A DNA stretch of 24,811 nucleotides from a virus. A program made the position numbers and the translations under genes. Positions 1 to 6,257 of this stretch are shown piece by piece (positions within the stretch are counted from its first letter, which is position 1; every line of letters begins with the position of its first letter). The notes under the pieces were generated by a model. The model saw nothing but the letters and a program-made list of their open reading frames with translations. It searched no databases and was not told the origin of the DNA. The stretch spans positions 1 through 24,811 of the IMG/VR virus record IMGVR_UViG_3300040801_006092; one strand, 5' to 3'.

Positions 1-372
1 GGTCACGCCGATCGCGCCGCGGAAGTCGGGAGCGGCGGGGATGTCGCCGGAGGCGTAGCTCCCGACGGTCTGGAGCGACTGGGTGATGTGCTGCGTGCCG
101 CCGCGGGTTTCGAAGGTGAAGCTGGACTCGCCCGGATCGGCGGTAGCCCCGCCGGTCGGCTTGGTGTAGCGCACTGCGCCTAGCCAGATGCTTGGGGCGA
201 TCTCTTCGACTTCCGCGTCGTCTCTTTTCAATCCCTCGTGCGTCAGTGGGGATGCGCTGAGCACTTGCGAACGGGCCGTGGCGTCGGAGTCGGTGCCGCG
301 GACAATATAAGTCAGCTCCGCCGACTCGTCGGCGAGCACGCGACCGAATTTTTCCTCGATTACAACGGGCAT
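1..372 (-). CDS. Phage tail-associated protein, C-terminus beyond the window
   Basis: An open minus-strand frame begins with ATG at 372 and runs without a stop through base 1, so 124 residues are visible and the C-terminus is missing. The start is MPVVIEEKFGRV. A CCCCCGGAAG stretch about ten bases upstream can serve as ribosome binding site. The visible part is acidic, soluble, and free of membrane segments. Later landmarks are FTFETRGGTQHITQSLQT and PDFRGAIGV. I remember similar wording in hypothetical proteins directly after the tape measure gene in planctomycete prophages, which suggests a tail-tip or baseplate-like component, but I cannot name a family. It follows the tape measure gene by 23 bases and is probably co-transcribed with it. 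The reading frame is well supported; the role is inferred from position only. Confidence 0.75.
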   Translation of the reverse strand, partial: MPVVIEEKFGRVLADESAELTYIVRGTDSDATARSQVLSASPLTHEGLKRDDAEVEEIAPSIWLGAVRYTKPTGGATADPGESSFTFETRGGTQHITQSLQTVGSYASGDIPAAPDFRGAIGVT

Positions 373-395
373 CCCAATACTTCCGGGGGTGGGGA

Positions 396-2393
396 TCAGG
401 TGAAGGTGAGGCCGCCGGTGCGGACCTCGCGTTCGATGCGCTTCGTATTGCGGGCGGTGGCTTCCGCCGCGTCGGCGGTGCGCTCGGCGGCGTCGCCCTG
501 GAACGCCATGCCGACCAGCGCCGCGGGGTTGAACGACCCCACCGACGCGATGCGGTCCATAGCCCGGTCCAGTTCATCACCCAGCGCGGACAAATCTGGC
601 AACTCGATGCCGTCGAGGCCGAGCGGCGTCCCGCCTTCCGCTTCGACCGCCTCGCGCTTCTGCCTCGCCTCGGCAATCGCCTGCTCCCACTCGCGGCGAG
701 CGTCGATCAACGCCCGCTCGGCGTCGCGCTGGGCGTCGACTTGCTCCCTTGCCTGCCGGTCCTGTTCATCCTCGTACCGCTGGCCGATGACGCCGAGCGT
801 CTGCTCGTTGAGCCTGGCCGCCCGGCGACGCCTGCTCTCACGACGACGATCCGTCTCGATGACCTGCTCGCCGGTGCCGGCGTCGATCTCCGACAGCCGC
901 TCTCGGAGTGCCTGATCGATCTCGGCGTTCGCCCTGCTGGGGTCGAGCGAGTCGTCGAACAGGCTCTTGATGACGTTCCACGTCTTCGCCGCCAGCGCCC
1001 GCATCCGCTCCCACGACCGGGTGAAGATGTTGACGAACCCCAGCCACGCGGTCTGCAGGAACGCCGTCGTCTCGATCCATCCGGCTTCGAGGCCGTGCCA
1101 GACGAGTTGCAGCGCCGACAGCGCGCCGGTGAACGCGCCGACCAACACGTCCATGATGAAGTGCTTGAAGCCGAGCCACAGCCTGCGGATGAAGTTCGTG
1201 CCCCGCACCCACTCGGCCTTGAGCGCCAGCCACAGGATGCGGGCGGCCAGAGACACATCGCCCGCGGCGAGCGCATCGGCGATCCCCCGGAAGGTTTGGG
1301 TCGCTCGGTCGCGGAGCTGGGTGAAGCGGTCCGCCAGCCAGCCGAGCGCCTGCCCCGCGACCCCGCTGGCGTGCAGCAGGTACGCCGACAGTGCGGTCAC
1401 GGCGAAGATCAATGCCCCGATCGGCGAGACAATCAATGCCAGCGCCGCGGTCAGACCGCCGAGCACCGACACTACCCCGCCGACCGCCGACGCCAACGCG
1501 CCCATCACCACGGCCGAGCCGAGCAGCAGCCCGCCCAGCAGGATCAGCGCGATGCCGGCCCCGGTGATCACCGAGGCGATCTTCGCGGCCTGCACCACGA
1601 GCTGGCGATTGGCCTTGATCCACTCGCTGGCGGTCACCGCCAGCCGCAGCAGCGTGTCGGCGAGCCTTGTGAGCATCGGTGCCAGCGCCGCCCCCACGTT
1701 GAACACCCCCTGACGCACGACTTTCCACAGCCGGTCCAAGGCGTCGGTGAATACCTCGGCCGCCGCGGCGCCCTCACCCGACATCGACAGGCCCAGACGT
1801 CGCGCCTCTTCCTGCAACGCCGAGATGCCCTCGGCCCCTTGGGCGAACATCGGCAAGAGGTTCGTGCCCGTTCGGCCAAATAGCGTCATGGCGATCGCCG
1901 CCCGACGGGTCGGGTCCTCGACCTGACCAATTCGATCGGCCAACAACTTGAATTGATCCACCGGTGCCAAGCCGTCCAAGTCACCCACGGCCAGGCCGAT
2001 GTCGGCCAGCGCGTCGCTCTGCGTGGCCATGCCCCGGCCCGCGTCGTAGATCGACCGCTGCATGCGCCGCAGGCCCATTTCGAGCGACTCGAACTCGGTG
2101 CCGGTCTGTGACGCGACGAACTTGAGCTCCGACAGGGCTTCCACCGAGAAGCCCGTCCGCTTGGCCATCTTGGCGACCTGGTCGCCGTACGAGCTGAAGT
2201 ACCTGGCCGAGGCGATCAGCGGGGTCAGCAGCGCCGTGCCGATGCCGGCCACACGCAGGCCCATCCCGCGGATCGACCCGCCAAACGCCCGCAGCTTGCG
2301 CTGGGCGGCGCGGAGGGCGCGGACGAGCTTGGTGTCATCGGCGAACAGCTCGACGAACGCACGACCGGCCCGGATACCGCGTGAGCTGGCCAT
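396..2393 (-). CDS. Phage tail tape measure protein
   Basis: This 665-residue protein sets tail length and helps DNA pass through the host envelope during infection. Residues 1-60 are basic and contain the FADDTKLVRALRAAQRKLRAF pattern typical of tape measure N-termini. The next part, to about 250, is predominantly helical, with FSSYGDQVAKMAKRTGFSVE early and LFGRTGTNLLPMF near 170. Residues about 265-345 are strongly hydrophobic and can form several membrane-spanning helices. The C-terminal third is charged and rich in Arg and Glu coiled-coil sequence. It is the longest gene of the tail block and lies directly after the two chaperone frames, as in lambda-like tails. The ATG at 2393 follows the previous stop by three bases, with GGAGGGG upstream as binding site. 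Its length predicts a comparatively short tail. Confidence 0.9.
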   Translation of the reverse strand: MASSRGIRAGRAFVELFADDTKLVRALRAAQRKLRAFGGSIRGMGLRVAGIGTALLTPLIASARYFSSYGDQVAKMAKRTGFSVEALSELKFVASQTGTEFESLEMGLRRMQRSIYDAGRGMATQSDALADIGLAVGDLDGLAPVDQFKLLADRIGQVEDPTRRAAIAMTLFGRTGTNLLPMFAQGAEGISALQEEARRLGLSMSGEGAAAAEVFTDALDRLWKVVRQGVFNVGAALAPMLTRLADTLLRLAVTASEWIKANRQLVVQAAKIASVITGAGIALILLGGLLLGSAVVMGALASAVGGVVSVLGGLTAALALIVSPIGALIFAVTALSAYLLHASGVAGQALGWLADRFTQLRDRATQTFRGIADALAAGDVSLAARILWLALKAEWVRGTNFIRRLWLGFKHFIMDVLVGAFTGALSALQLVWHGLEAGWIETTAFLQTAWLGFVNIFTRSWERMRALAAKTWNVIKSLFDDSLDPSRANAEIDQALRERLSEIDAGTGEQVIETDRRRESRRRRAARLNEQTLGVIGQRYEDEQDRQAREQVDAQRDAERALIDARREWEQAIAEARQKREAVEAEGGTPLGLDGIELPDLSALGDELDRAMDRIASVGSFNPAALVGMAFQGDAAERTADAAEATARNTKRIEREVRTGGLTFT

Positions 2394-2396
2394 GGG

Positions 2397-2633
2397 TTAC
2401 TTGCCCCTCCCCGCTTCGAGCGCGGCCCGCACCATGGCCAGGCCCTGGCGGTCGGGTTCGTCGGGTTGTGTTGGTCTGGGTCGCATGGTCTTGGGCAGGA
2501 AGTCGGTGATCTGGAACACGCGCTGCTTCTTCGATCTGTTCGAGTTGGCGATCACGGCGCACAGGGCGGCGGTGCGGTGCCAGCGGTCGCGGGCGTGGCC
2601 GTCGGCCATCCACAGGAGTTCTCTCAAGGTCAA
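2397..2633 (-). CDS. Tail assembly chaperone, downstream frame (lambda gpT analogue)
   Basis: The ATG-initiated product has 78 residues beginning MTLRELLWMADGHARDRWHR. It is basic, with a Pro/Arg-rich C-terminus, and lies between the first chaperone and the tape measure gene. The ATG overlaps the upstream stop as ATGA. The same frame stays open well upstream of this ATG and encodes GWATVWQIAGAISLAPGGDG, which looks like genuine protein and joins smoothly to the annotated start. The main product is therefore probably made by -1 frameshifting from the upstream gene, adding about 101 residues to give a protein of roughly 257, as with lambda gpG-T. Such chaperones coat the tape measure during tail assembly. 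The frame is well supported; the chaperone role rests on position and the two-frame arrangement. Confidence 0.75.
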   Translation of the reverse strand: MTLRELLWMADGHARDRWHRTAALCAVIANSNRSKKQRVFQITDFLPKTMRPRPTQPDEPDRQGLAMVRAALEAGRGK

Positions 2634-3169
2634 TCCGCGGAGGCCGTCACCTCCGGGGGCGAGGGAGATCGCTCCGGCGATCTGCCAGACGGTGGCCCAC
2701 CCCCGGAAGTCTTGTCTTGCGTCTCGATCGCGTCCTCGGCCAACTTCCGGGGGTCGATCCGATCGAGTCTGGTCTCGATCGCCTTCACCGCGGCGTCGAT
2801 CATGCCCATCTGCTTGGCGACGGCTTTCGCGCGGTCGGTCCGCCCCCGACCTCGGAAAAAAACCACGAGCTCCTCGTAGAACGCCCGCTGCGCCGCCAAC
2901 AGTGTCTCGCCGTCGAAGACCCCCCGGACCTCTTCGGCGGTGACGCCGTGGCTGGCGAACTGGCCTTCAAGCATGAGGCAGAGGACTTCGCCCAGCAGCA
3001 TCTCGTCGGTGCCGAGCAGGGTCAGCGCGGGCGGTCCGTCGGGGTCGTCGCGGCGGGGGGATTCGGGTTGCAAGAGGTCGATGCCGAGTCTGTCGCGGAC
3101 GGCCATGGCGGTGCCGAGGTTGAGGGTTAGCGTCCATGTGCGGCCCGAGGCGTCTTGGAAGGTTTGCAT
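2630..3169 (-). CDS. Tail assembly chaperone, upstream frame (lambda gpG analogue)
   Basis: The product has 179 residues. I place the start at the ATG at 3169 (MQTFQDASGRTWTLTLNLGT), because an earlier ATG adds only a poor leader that overlaps the promoter region of the opposite-strand toxin-antitoxin pair. The N-terminal part looks like a small beta domain with TLNLGTAMAVRDRLGIDLL. The middle is helical (FYEELVVFFRGRGRTDRAKA). The last 25 residues, after QDKTS, are low-complexity Gly/Pro/Ser and look like a by-product of terminating in the zero frame. Proteins in this position hold the tape measure protein during tail polymerisation and are absent from the virion. It sits between the major tail gene and the tape measure gene, separated from the former by the inserted toxin-antitoxin pair. 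Confidence 0.75.
   Translation of the reverse strand: MQTFQDASGRTWTLTLNLGTAMAVRDRLGIDLLQPESPRRDDPDGPPALTLLGTDEMLLGEVLCLMLEGQFASHGVTAEEVRGVFDGETLLAAQRAFYEELVVFFRGRGRTDRAKAVAKQMGMIDAAVKAIETRLDRIDPRKLAEDAIETQDKTSGGGPPSGRSPERSPSPPEVTASAD
2696..2710 (-). other. Probable -1 programmed frameshift site joining the chaperone frames
   Basis: Read on the minus strand, the zero-frame codons are ACT TCC GGG GGT GGG. Moving back one base on the run of five G gives GGG TGG GCC ACC GTC TGG, which opens the downstream frame. Beyond this point the zero frame encodes low-complexity sequence to its stop at 2630, while the -1 frame encodes a well-formed helical segment leading into the next gene. A -1 shift between two overlapping frames just ahead of the tape measure gene is conserved across tailed phages. 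The heptamer is not a textbook X XXY YYZ site, so the exact slip codon is uncertain. Confidence 0.55.
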
Positions 3170-3204
3170 GGGTGGATTCCCGGTGGTCAAAGGTCGATAG
3201 AAGA

Positions 3205-3223
3205 TGTACACTTTTGATGTACA
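3205..3223 (+). promoter_or_regulatory. Paired TGTACA palindromes, likely operator of the antitoxin-toxin operon
   Basis: Two TGTACA palindromes (3205-3210 and 3218-3223) sit 13 bp centre to centre, within a direct repeat of GATGTACAC, 18 bases before the antitoxin ATG. TGTACA is the established core hexamer bound by the YefM antitoxin of the Phd/YefM family, where two palindromes lie about one helical turn apart. This gene encodes a Phd/YefM-type antitoxin, so autoregulation through these sites is a direct inference. Confidence 0.65.
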
Positions 3224-3240
3224 CCCCGGAGAGTTCGGTC

Positions 3241-3477
3241 ATGCGTACGCTCAGCGTCAAAGAAGTCCGCCAACACCTCAGCGACGTCATCCGCGAGGCG
3301 GAGGCTGGCGCGTCGGTCACGATCACCCGCTACGGCACCCCCATCGCGCAGATCACCCCGGTGGCCAAGGCGCGTCCGAAGTTCCCCGACCTCTCGGACT
3401 TCCGCGCCTCCATCCGCCCGCGCGGCAAGAACCTGTCGCAGACGCTTCGCGAGATGCGTGACGAGGAACGGGCGTGA
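3241..3477 (+). CDS. Phd/YefM-family antitoxin
   Basis: This 78-residue protein should bind and neutralise the toxin encoded directly downstream and repress their shared promoter. The N-terminal 50 residues show the Phd/YefM fold pattern: LSVKEVRQHLSDVIREAEAG, then VTITRYGTPIAQITPV, which is the usual beta-strand with a conserved Gly-Pro-Ala-like turn. The C-terminal 25 residues (FRASIRPRGKNLSQTLREM) should be the flexible toxin-binding tail. The ATG at 3241 has GGAG nine bases upstream; an in-frame ATG at 3217 would lie inside the operator, so I reject it. The stop overlaps the toxin start as GTGA. It lies on the strand opposite to the surrounding tail genes, so it has its own promoter and was probably inserted as a cassette. 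Family assignment is confident. Confidence 0.88.
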   Translation: MRTLSVKEVRQHLSDVIREAEAGASVTITRYGTPIAQITPVAKARPKFPDLSDFRASIRPRGKNLSQTLREMRDEERA

Positions 3478-3893
3478 GGGCGTACGTCGACACCAGCGTG
3501 TTGGCCGCTGCCTATTGCGATGAGCCCGGCACGCGTCGGGCCGACCGTGCGTTGCGTGAGTGTGAGCCGGCGATCTCCAGCCTGACCCGCGTTGAGTTCA
3601 GTTCCGCCGTTGCGCGCAAAGCCCGCGAGGGATCGTTGACCAGGACCGAGGCGACCCGCATCGTTGCGGAGTTCCAGACCCACGTCCGCGCCGATGTCTT
3701 CGAGCCCCTGTCGATCGACGAGACGCACTACGCGCTCGCGAACGACTGGATCGACTCGGGCGTCACCGCATTGCGGACGCTCGACGCGTTGCACCTGGCG
3801 GTTGCTCACGCCCACGGCATCGAGTTGATCACGGCCGACAAGACGCTGGCCAAGGCCGGCCGTCAACTCGGCTGTGCGATCAAGGCGATCTGA
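3474..3893 (+). CDS. vapC: PIN-domain ribonuclease toxin, VapC-like
   Basis: This 139-residue protein starts with GTG overlapping the antitoxin stop. PIN toxins are Mg-dependent RNases that cut tRNA or rRNA and stop growth when the antitoxin is degraded. The expected acidic residues are in place: Asp6 in YVDTSVLAAAY, Glu41 in TRVEFSSAV, Asp104 in LRTLDALHLAVA and Asp122 in LITADKTLAKA. Length matches the family. The pair is a common hybrid of a Phd-type antitoxin with a PIN toxin. It ends 14 bases from the convergent end of the major tail protein gene. In a temperate phage such a pair can stabilise the prophage or exclude competing phages. The active site appears complete, so the toxin should be functional. 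Confidence 0.9.
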   Translation: MRAYVDTSVLAAAYCDEPGTRRADRALRECEPAISSLTRVEFSSAVARKAREGSLTRTEATRIVAEFQTHVRADVFEPLSIDETHYALANDWIDSGVTALRTLDALHLAVAHAHGIELITADKTLAKAGRQLGCAIKAI

Positions 3894-3907
3894 GCGACGG
3901 GTCATCA

Positions 3908-4345
3908 TCACGCCACCTCCACCCACTGATCGAACACCGCCAGCTTGGCGGTGACCGACACCGTCACTCCTTCTTCGAGCGGTTCGCTGCGGCTGAAGTT
4001 GGTGATGGAGAAGTCGCCGAGCGGGCCTTCGGTGCCCGAGGCGTCGCTGGCCCCGGTGAGGACGGCCAGGCGCAGGGTGCCGGCGGTGAGGAAGGCGGTC
4101 TTCACGGCGTCGAAGCCGGTGTCGCCGGGCTTCCAGAGCATCTCGAACTCGGCGGTGCACTCTCGGAGCGTGGGGGCGGTGGCCCGCCAGCCCTGGTTGG
4201 CGCGGGTCGTCACGTCGGCCTCGCCGGCCTCGAGGTTGAGGGTGACGTCCTTGACGTTGGACATTTCAGTCAACGTCGCGAGATCACTTCCAGCGGGGCC
4301 TTGATAAATCTTGGCGTTCATGCCGAGGAGGAAGGCGTCGGGCAT
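3908..4345 (-). CDS. Major tail tube protein
   Basis: The product has 145 residues starting MPDAFLLGMNAKIYQGP at the ATG at 4345, with a CCCCGGAG ribosome binding site eight bases away. A start 14 codons further upstream has no binding site. The sequence has the alternating pattern of a tail tube beta-sandwich: VKDVTLNLEAGEADVTTRAN, then WRATAPTLRECTAEFEMLWK, and a final VTVSVTAKLAVFDQWVEV. The pair of phrases describing a tag or marker (EADVTTRANQGW) and the added test of element size (TAEFEMLWKPGDTGF) is typical of tail tube proteins of this type. It forms the rigid tube wall. Its position, after connectors and before the chaperones, is canonical. I am fairly sure of the role from position and fold pattern. 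Confidence 0.72.
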   Translation of the reverse strand: MPDAFLLGMNAKIYQGPAGSDLATLTEMSNVKDVTLNLEAGEADVTTRANQGWRATAPTLRECTAEFEMLWKPGDTGFDAVKTAFLTAGTLRLAVLTGASDASGTEGPLGDFSITNFSRSEPLEEGVTVSVTAKLAVFDQWVEVA

Positions 4346-4365
4346 GGGGGTACTCCGGGGTTGCG

Positions 4366-4794
4366 TTATTGCACTGAGTCCCGCCACATGGCGGGGAGCT
4401 TCGGTTGTTCTTTTTCGAAGGCGGGGCCCATGTACGGCCTCGACTGGATGCGGACGCGGTGTCGCGTGCCGCGACGGAGGAGCGTGGTCGTGCCGCCGTG
4501 CTCAAGCAGCGACGGCGCATCGCCGCGGCCCGAGCCGTTGAGGCGGGCGGGGCCAATGACCACGGATCGATTGGTGGGGTCGAAGCCGAAGAAGATGAAG
4601 CGCTTGAGCAGGCCGGTGCGTGACGTCGGGGGCTGGCCGGGTGCGGAGGTTCGCTTGCGTCGTCGGATCGACGATCTGGCCGATCGTCGGACGAATGCGC
4701 CGAAGAGGCTGAAGGCGCGTCGGGTCGCGCGATCGGTGGCCCGCACGACGGCGGGCCGGTCGAAGAACAGGTGCTGGACGCGTGCGTCGATCAT
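4366..4794 (-). CDS. Phage head-tail joining or minor tail protein, gp10-like position
   Basis: The product has 142 residues starting MIDARVQHLFFDRPAVVRAT. The ATG at 4794 overlaps the upstream stop as ATGA, so translation is probably coupled; an earlier in-frame start would run far into the upstream gene. The first 60 residues are very basic (RSSIRRRKRTSAPGQPP) and helical. The rest looks like beta strands: LLKRFIFFGFDPTNRSVVIG and PSLLEHGGTTTL. Proteins with a basic helical N-terminus and a LLEHGGT-like segment near the C-terminus occur among HK97 gp10-like and minor tail proteins, which connect the neck to the tail. Position between a tail terminator-like gene and the major tail gene fits. 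The exact family is uncertain. Confidence 0.6.
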   Translation of the reverse strand: MIDARVQHLFFDRPAVVRATDRATRRAFSLFGAFVRRSARSSIRRRKRTSAPGQPPTSRTGLLKRFIFFGFDPTNRSVVIGPARLNGSGRGDAPSLLEHGGTTTLLRRGTRHRVRIQSRPYMGPAFEKEQPKLPAMWRDSVQ

Positions 4795-5225
4795 CGCATC
4801 CCTCGGTAGGTGACGGTGAGCACGCTGGTGAACACGCGACGCTCGTTCAGGTGCTCGGGGGCGTAGACGGGGTCGTTGGTGGTGCTCACCCAACTCACCC
4901 CCGGAAGTTGGACCAACTCGCGGCGACGCAGGTGGTCGGCGATGGCATCGACGAGGCCGCCGAGCAGGAGCACGAAGGTGTCGATGTCGGCGTCCGGGGG
5001 GACGCGCTGCTGGACGCCGATGTCGATGGTGAGGTCGTGCTGGCTGGCGGCGCGGGTGGCACCGGTGATCTCGACGGCCTTGGGCACGACGGTGACACGC
5101 AGGCCGCTCAGCTCGGACAGCTCATAGACCGGCAGCACACGCCGTTCGGCGGTGAAGGTGGGCGTGAACGCGGCGGCGTTGAGTTCGGCCGCGACCGCAT
5201 CGGCAAGCTGGACGATGACGCTCAT
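4791..5225 (-). CDS. Tail terminator / tail completion-like protein
   Basis: The product has 144 residues with ATG at 5225. It begins MSVIVQLADAVAAELNAAAF, an amphipathic helix typical of tail completion proteins, then strands around YELSELSGLRVTVVPKAV and HDLTIDIGVQQRV, a helix FVLLLGGLVDAIADHLRRR, and a final strand VFTSVLTVTYRGM. This helix-strand-helix-strand order matches lambda gpU-like terminators, which cap the growing tail tube and join it to the head. The ribosome binding site is weak, so translation may depend on readthrough from the upstream gene three bases away. Family similarity is inferred from pattern and position. Confidence 0.62.
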   Translation of the reverse strand: MSVIVQLADAVAAELNAAAFTPTFTAERRVLPVYELSELSGLRVTVVPKAVEITGATRAASQHDLTIDIGVQQRVPPDADIDTFVLLLGGLVDAIADHLRRRELVQLPGVSWVSTTNDPVYAPEHLNERRVFTSVLTVTYRGMR

Positions 5226-5228
5226 GGC

Positions 5229-5468
5229 TTAAACCACCCCTTCTGCCGTGAGCCAGGCCACGGCGGCCGACGCCGCCGCGGCGGTCACCGCCCCAACGAC
5301 GACCCAGATCAGCCGCCGCTGCCGGCGGGCGTCCTGTTCGAGACGGTCCAGCCGCAGTTGGAGGCCCGGCTTGCCGTTGCCGCGTATCGCTTCGTCTAGC
5401 CGGTCGAGCTTGAGGTGGATCGACTCGAACTGGTTCTCGCAATGCTCGGCTTGGGTGCAGGTGCTCAC
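5229..5468 (-). CDS. Small coiled-coil protein with one C-terminal membrane segment
   Basis: The product has 79 residues. GTG at 5468 overlaps the upstream stop as GTGA. Residues 10-50 form a heptad-like helix (FESIHLKLDRLDEAIRG, then LQLRLDRLEQDARRQRR), followed directly by one hydrophobic helix (LIWVVVGAVTAAAASAAVAW). This layout, a coiled coil then a membrane anchor in under 90 residues, is that of XhlA/hemolysin-type phage proteins that assist holins. It is unusual inside a head-tail connector block, where no lysis gene is expected. It could instead be a small membrane protein acting in superinfection exclusion. No endolysin is visible nearby. The topology is clear; the function is not. 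Confidence 0.65.
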   Translation of the reverse strand: MSTCTQAEHCENQFESIHLKLDRLDEAIRGNGKPGLQLRLDRLEQDARRQRRLIWVVVGAVTAAAASAAVAWLTAEGVV

Positions 5469-5845
5469 GCTTCGTCTTCCTCGGCGGGGCCGGTCTCGCG
5501 GGTGTGGATGCGGTAAGTGGTGCGGTACGGGTCGGACCAGCGCCAGGGCCCATCGCCGTGGACGTCCATGACCTCGTAGACACGGCCGTCGTGGATCAGC
5601 TGATGACCGATCCGCGGTTCGAGGAGCAGGACGTCCGAGGCAACAAGGAAGTCGACTGAGCGAGAGCGGATCGTCGCGCCGTAATCGTCGTTGCCCTCGT
5701 GCTCGGTGGTGCCGAGCGTGGTGGCGATGGGGAGGTCGGCCTTACCGGGTCGTCGGTAGACCACCGGTTCGGCGAGGTGGGCCTCGCGTTGCCGATCGAG
5801 GAACGCGCGGGCGCGGCGGAGCAGGTTGGTCGAGGCGTTGGACAT
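5465..5845 (-). CDS. Head-tail connector / head completion-like protein
   Basis: The product has 126 residues with ATG at 5845 and a CCCCGGAGCACG ribosome binding region upstream. The N-terminal helix LLRRARAFLDRQREAHLAE is followed by beta-rich sequence: PVVYRRPGKADLPI, TIRSRSVDFLVASDVLLLEP and DGRVYEVMDVHGDGPWRWSD. The phrase IHDGRVYEVMDV resembles head-tail connectors and stoppers that have a small barrel and bind beneath the portal. It follows the decoration protein gene by 14 bases and overlaps the next gene, so the block is tightly coupled. The assignment rests on the position and the strand pattern. It may equally be a neck protein of a family I do not recognise. Confidence 0.62.
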   Translation of the reverse strand: MSNASTNLLRRARAFLDRQREAHLAEPVVYRRPGKADLPIATTLGTTEHEGNDDYGATIRSRSVDFLVASDVLLLEPRIGHQLIHDGRVYEVMDVHGDGPWRWSDPYRTTYRIHTRETGPAEEDEA

Positions 5846-5859
5846 GCGTGCTCCGGGGA

Positions 5860-6225
5860 TCAGCGGCCGCCGTCGATCAGTGCGACCGACTCGAGTCGGA
5901 CGCGAATGGTGGCGTCGTCGTCGCCTGACGCGGCCACGGTCTTGCCAAGCAGCTTGTTGACGCCCGACGCATCGGCGGCCGTGACGACCTGGTTGGTCGC
6001 GTCCCAGTAGGCGAGCACGCCCATGTCCAAGGCGCTGCCCGCGCCGGTGGCTTTGGGTAAGTCAAAGACGCCGACCACGGCGAGCGAACCGGGCTGATTG
6101 GCCGGCAGGTCGCGGGTGGTGATCCCGAGCAGGTCATTGACGACGACGACTGAGCCAGCGGGCACGAGGACGCTCGGGGTGTAGTTGACGGTGTCGCCGT
6201 GATGGACGTAGGTGGCGGTGGGCAT
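5860..6225 (-). CDS. DUF2190-like capsid decoration protein
   Basis: The product has 121 residues starting MPTATYVHHGDTVNYTPSVL. DUF2190 proteins in phages often have this beginning, and the family includes capsid decoration or cement proteins that bind the outside of the shell. The protein is beta-rich with SVVVVNDLLGITTRDL, GSLAVVGVFDLPKATG and GVLAYWDATNQVVT, the last being the family's usual conserved element. It has no signal peptide or membrane segment. Position directly after the major capsid gene, with a 32-base gap containing AGGAGT before the ATG, fits the usual capsid-decoration pair. The family call is confident; its effect on capsid stability is not testable here. Confidence 0.78.
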   Translation of the reverse strand: MPTATYVHHGDTVNYTPSVLVPAGSVVVVNDLLGITTRDLPANQPGSLAVVGVFDLPKATGAGSALDMGVLAYWDATNQVVTAADASGVNKLLGKTVAASGDDDATIRVRLESVALIDGGR

Positions 6226-6257
6226 GGTGTGTTACTCCTTGGATTGGCGGAAGCGAA

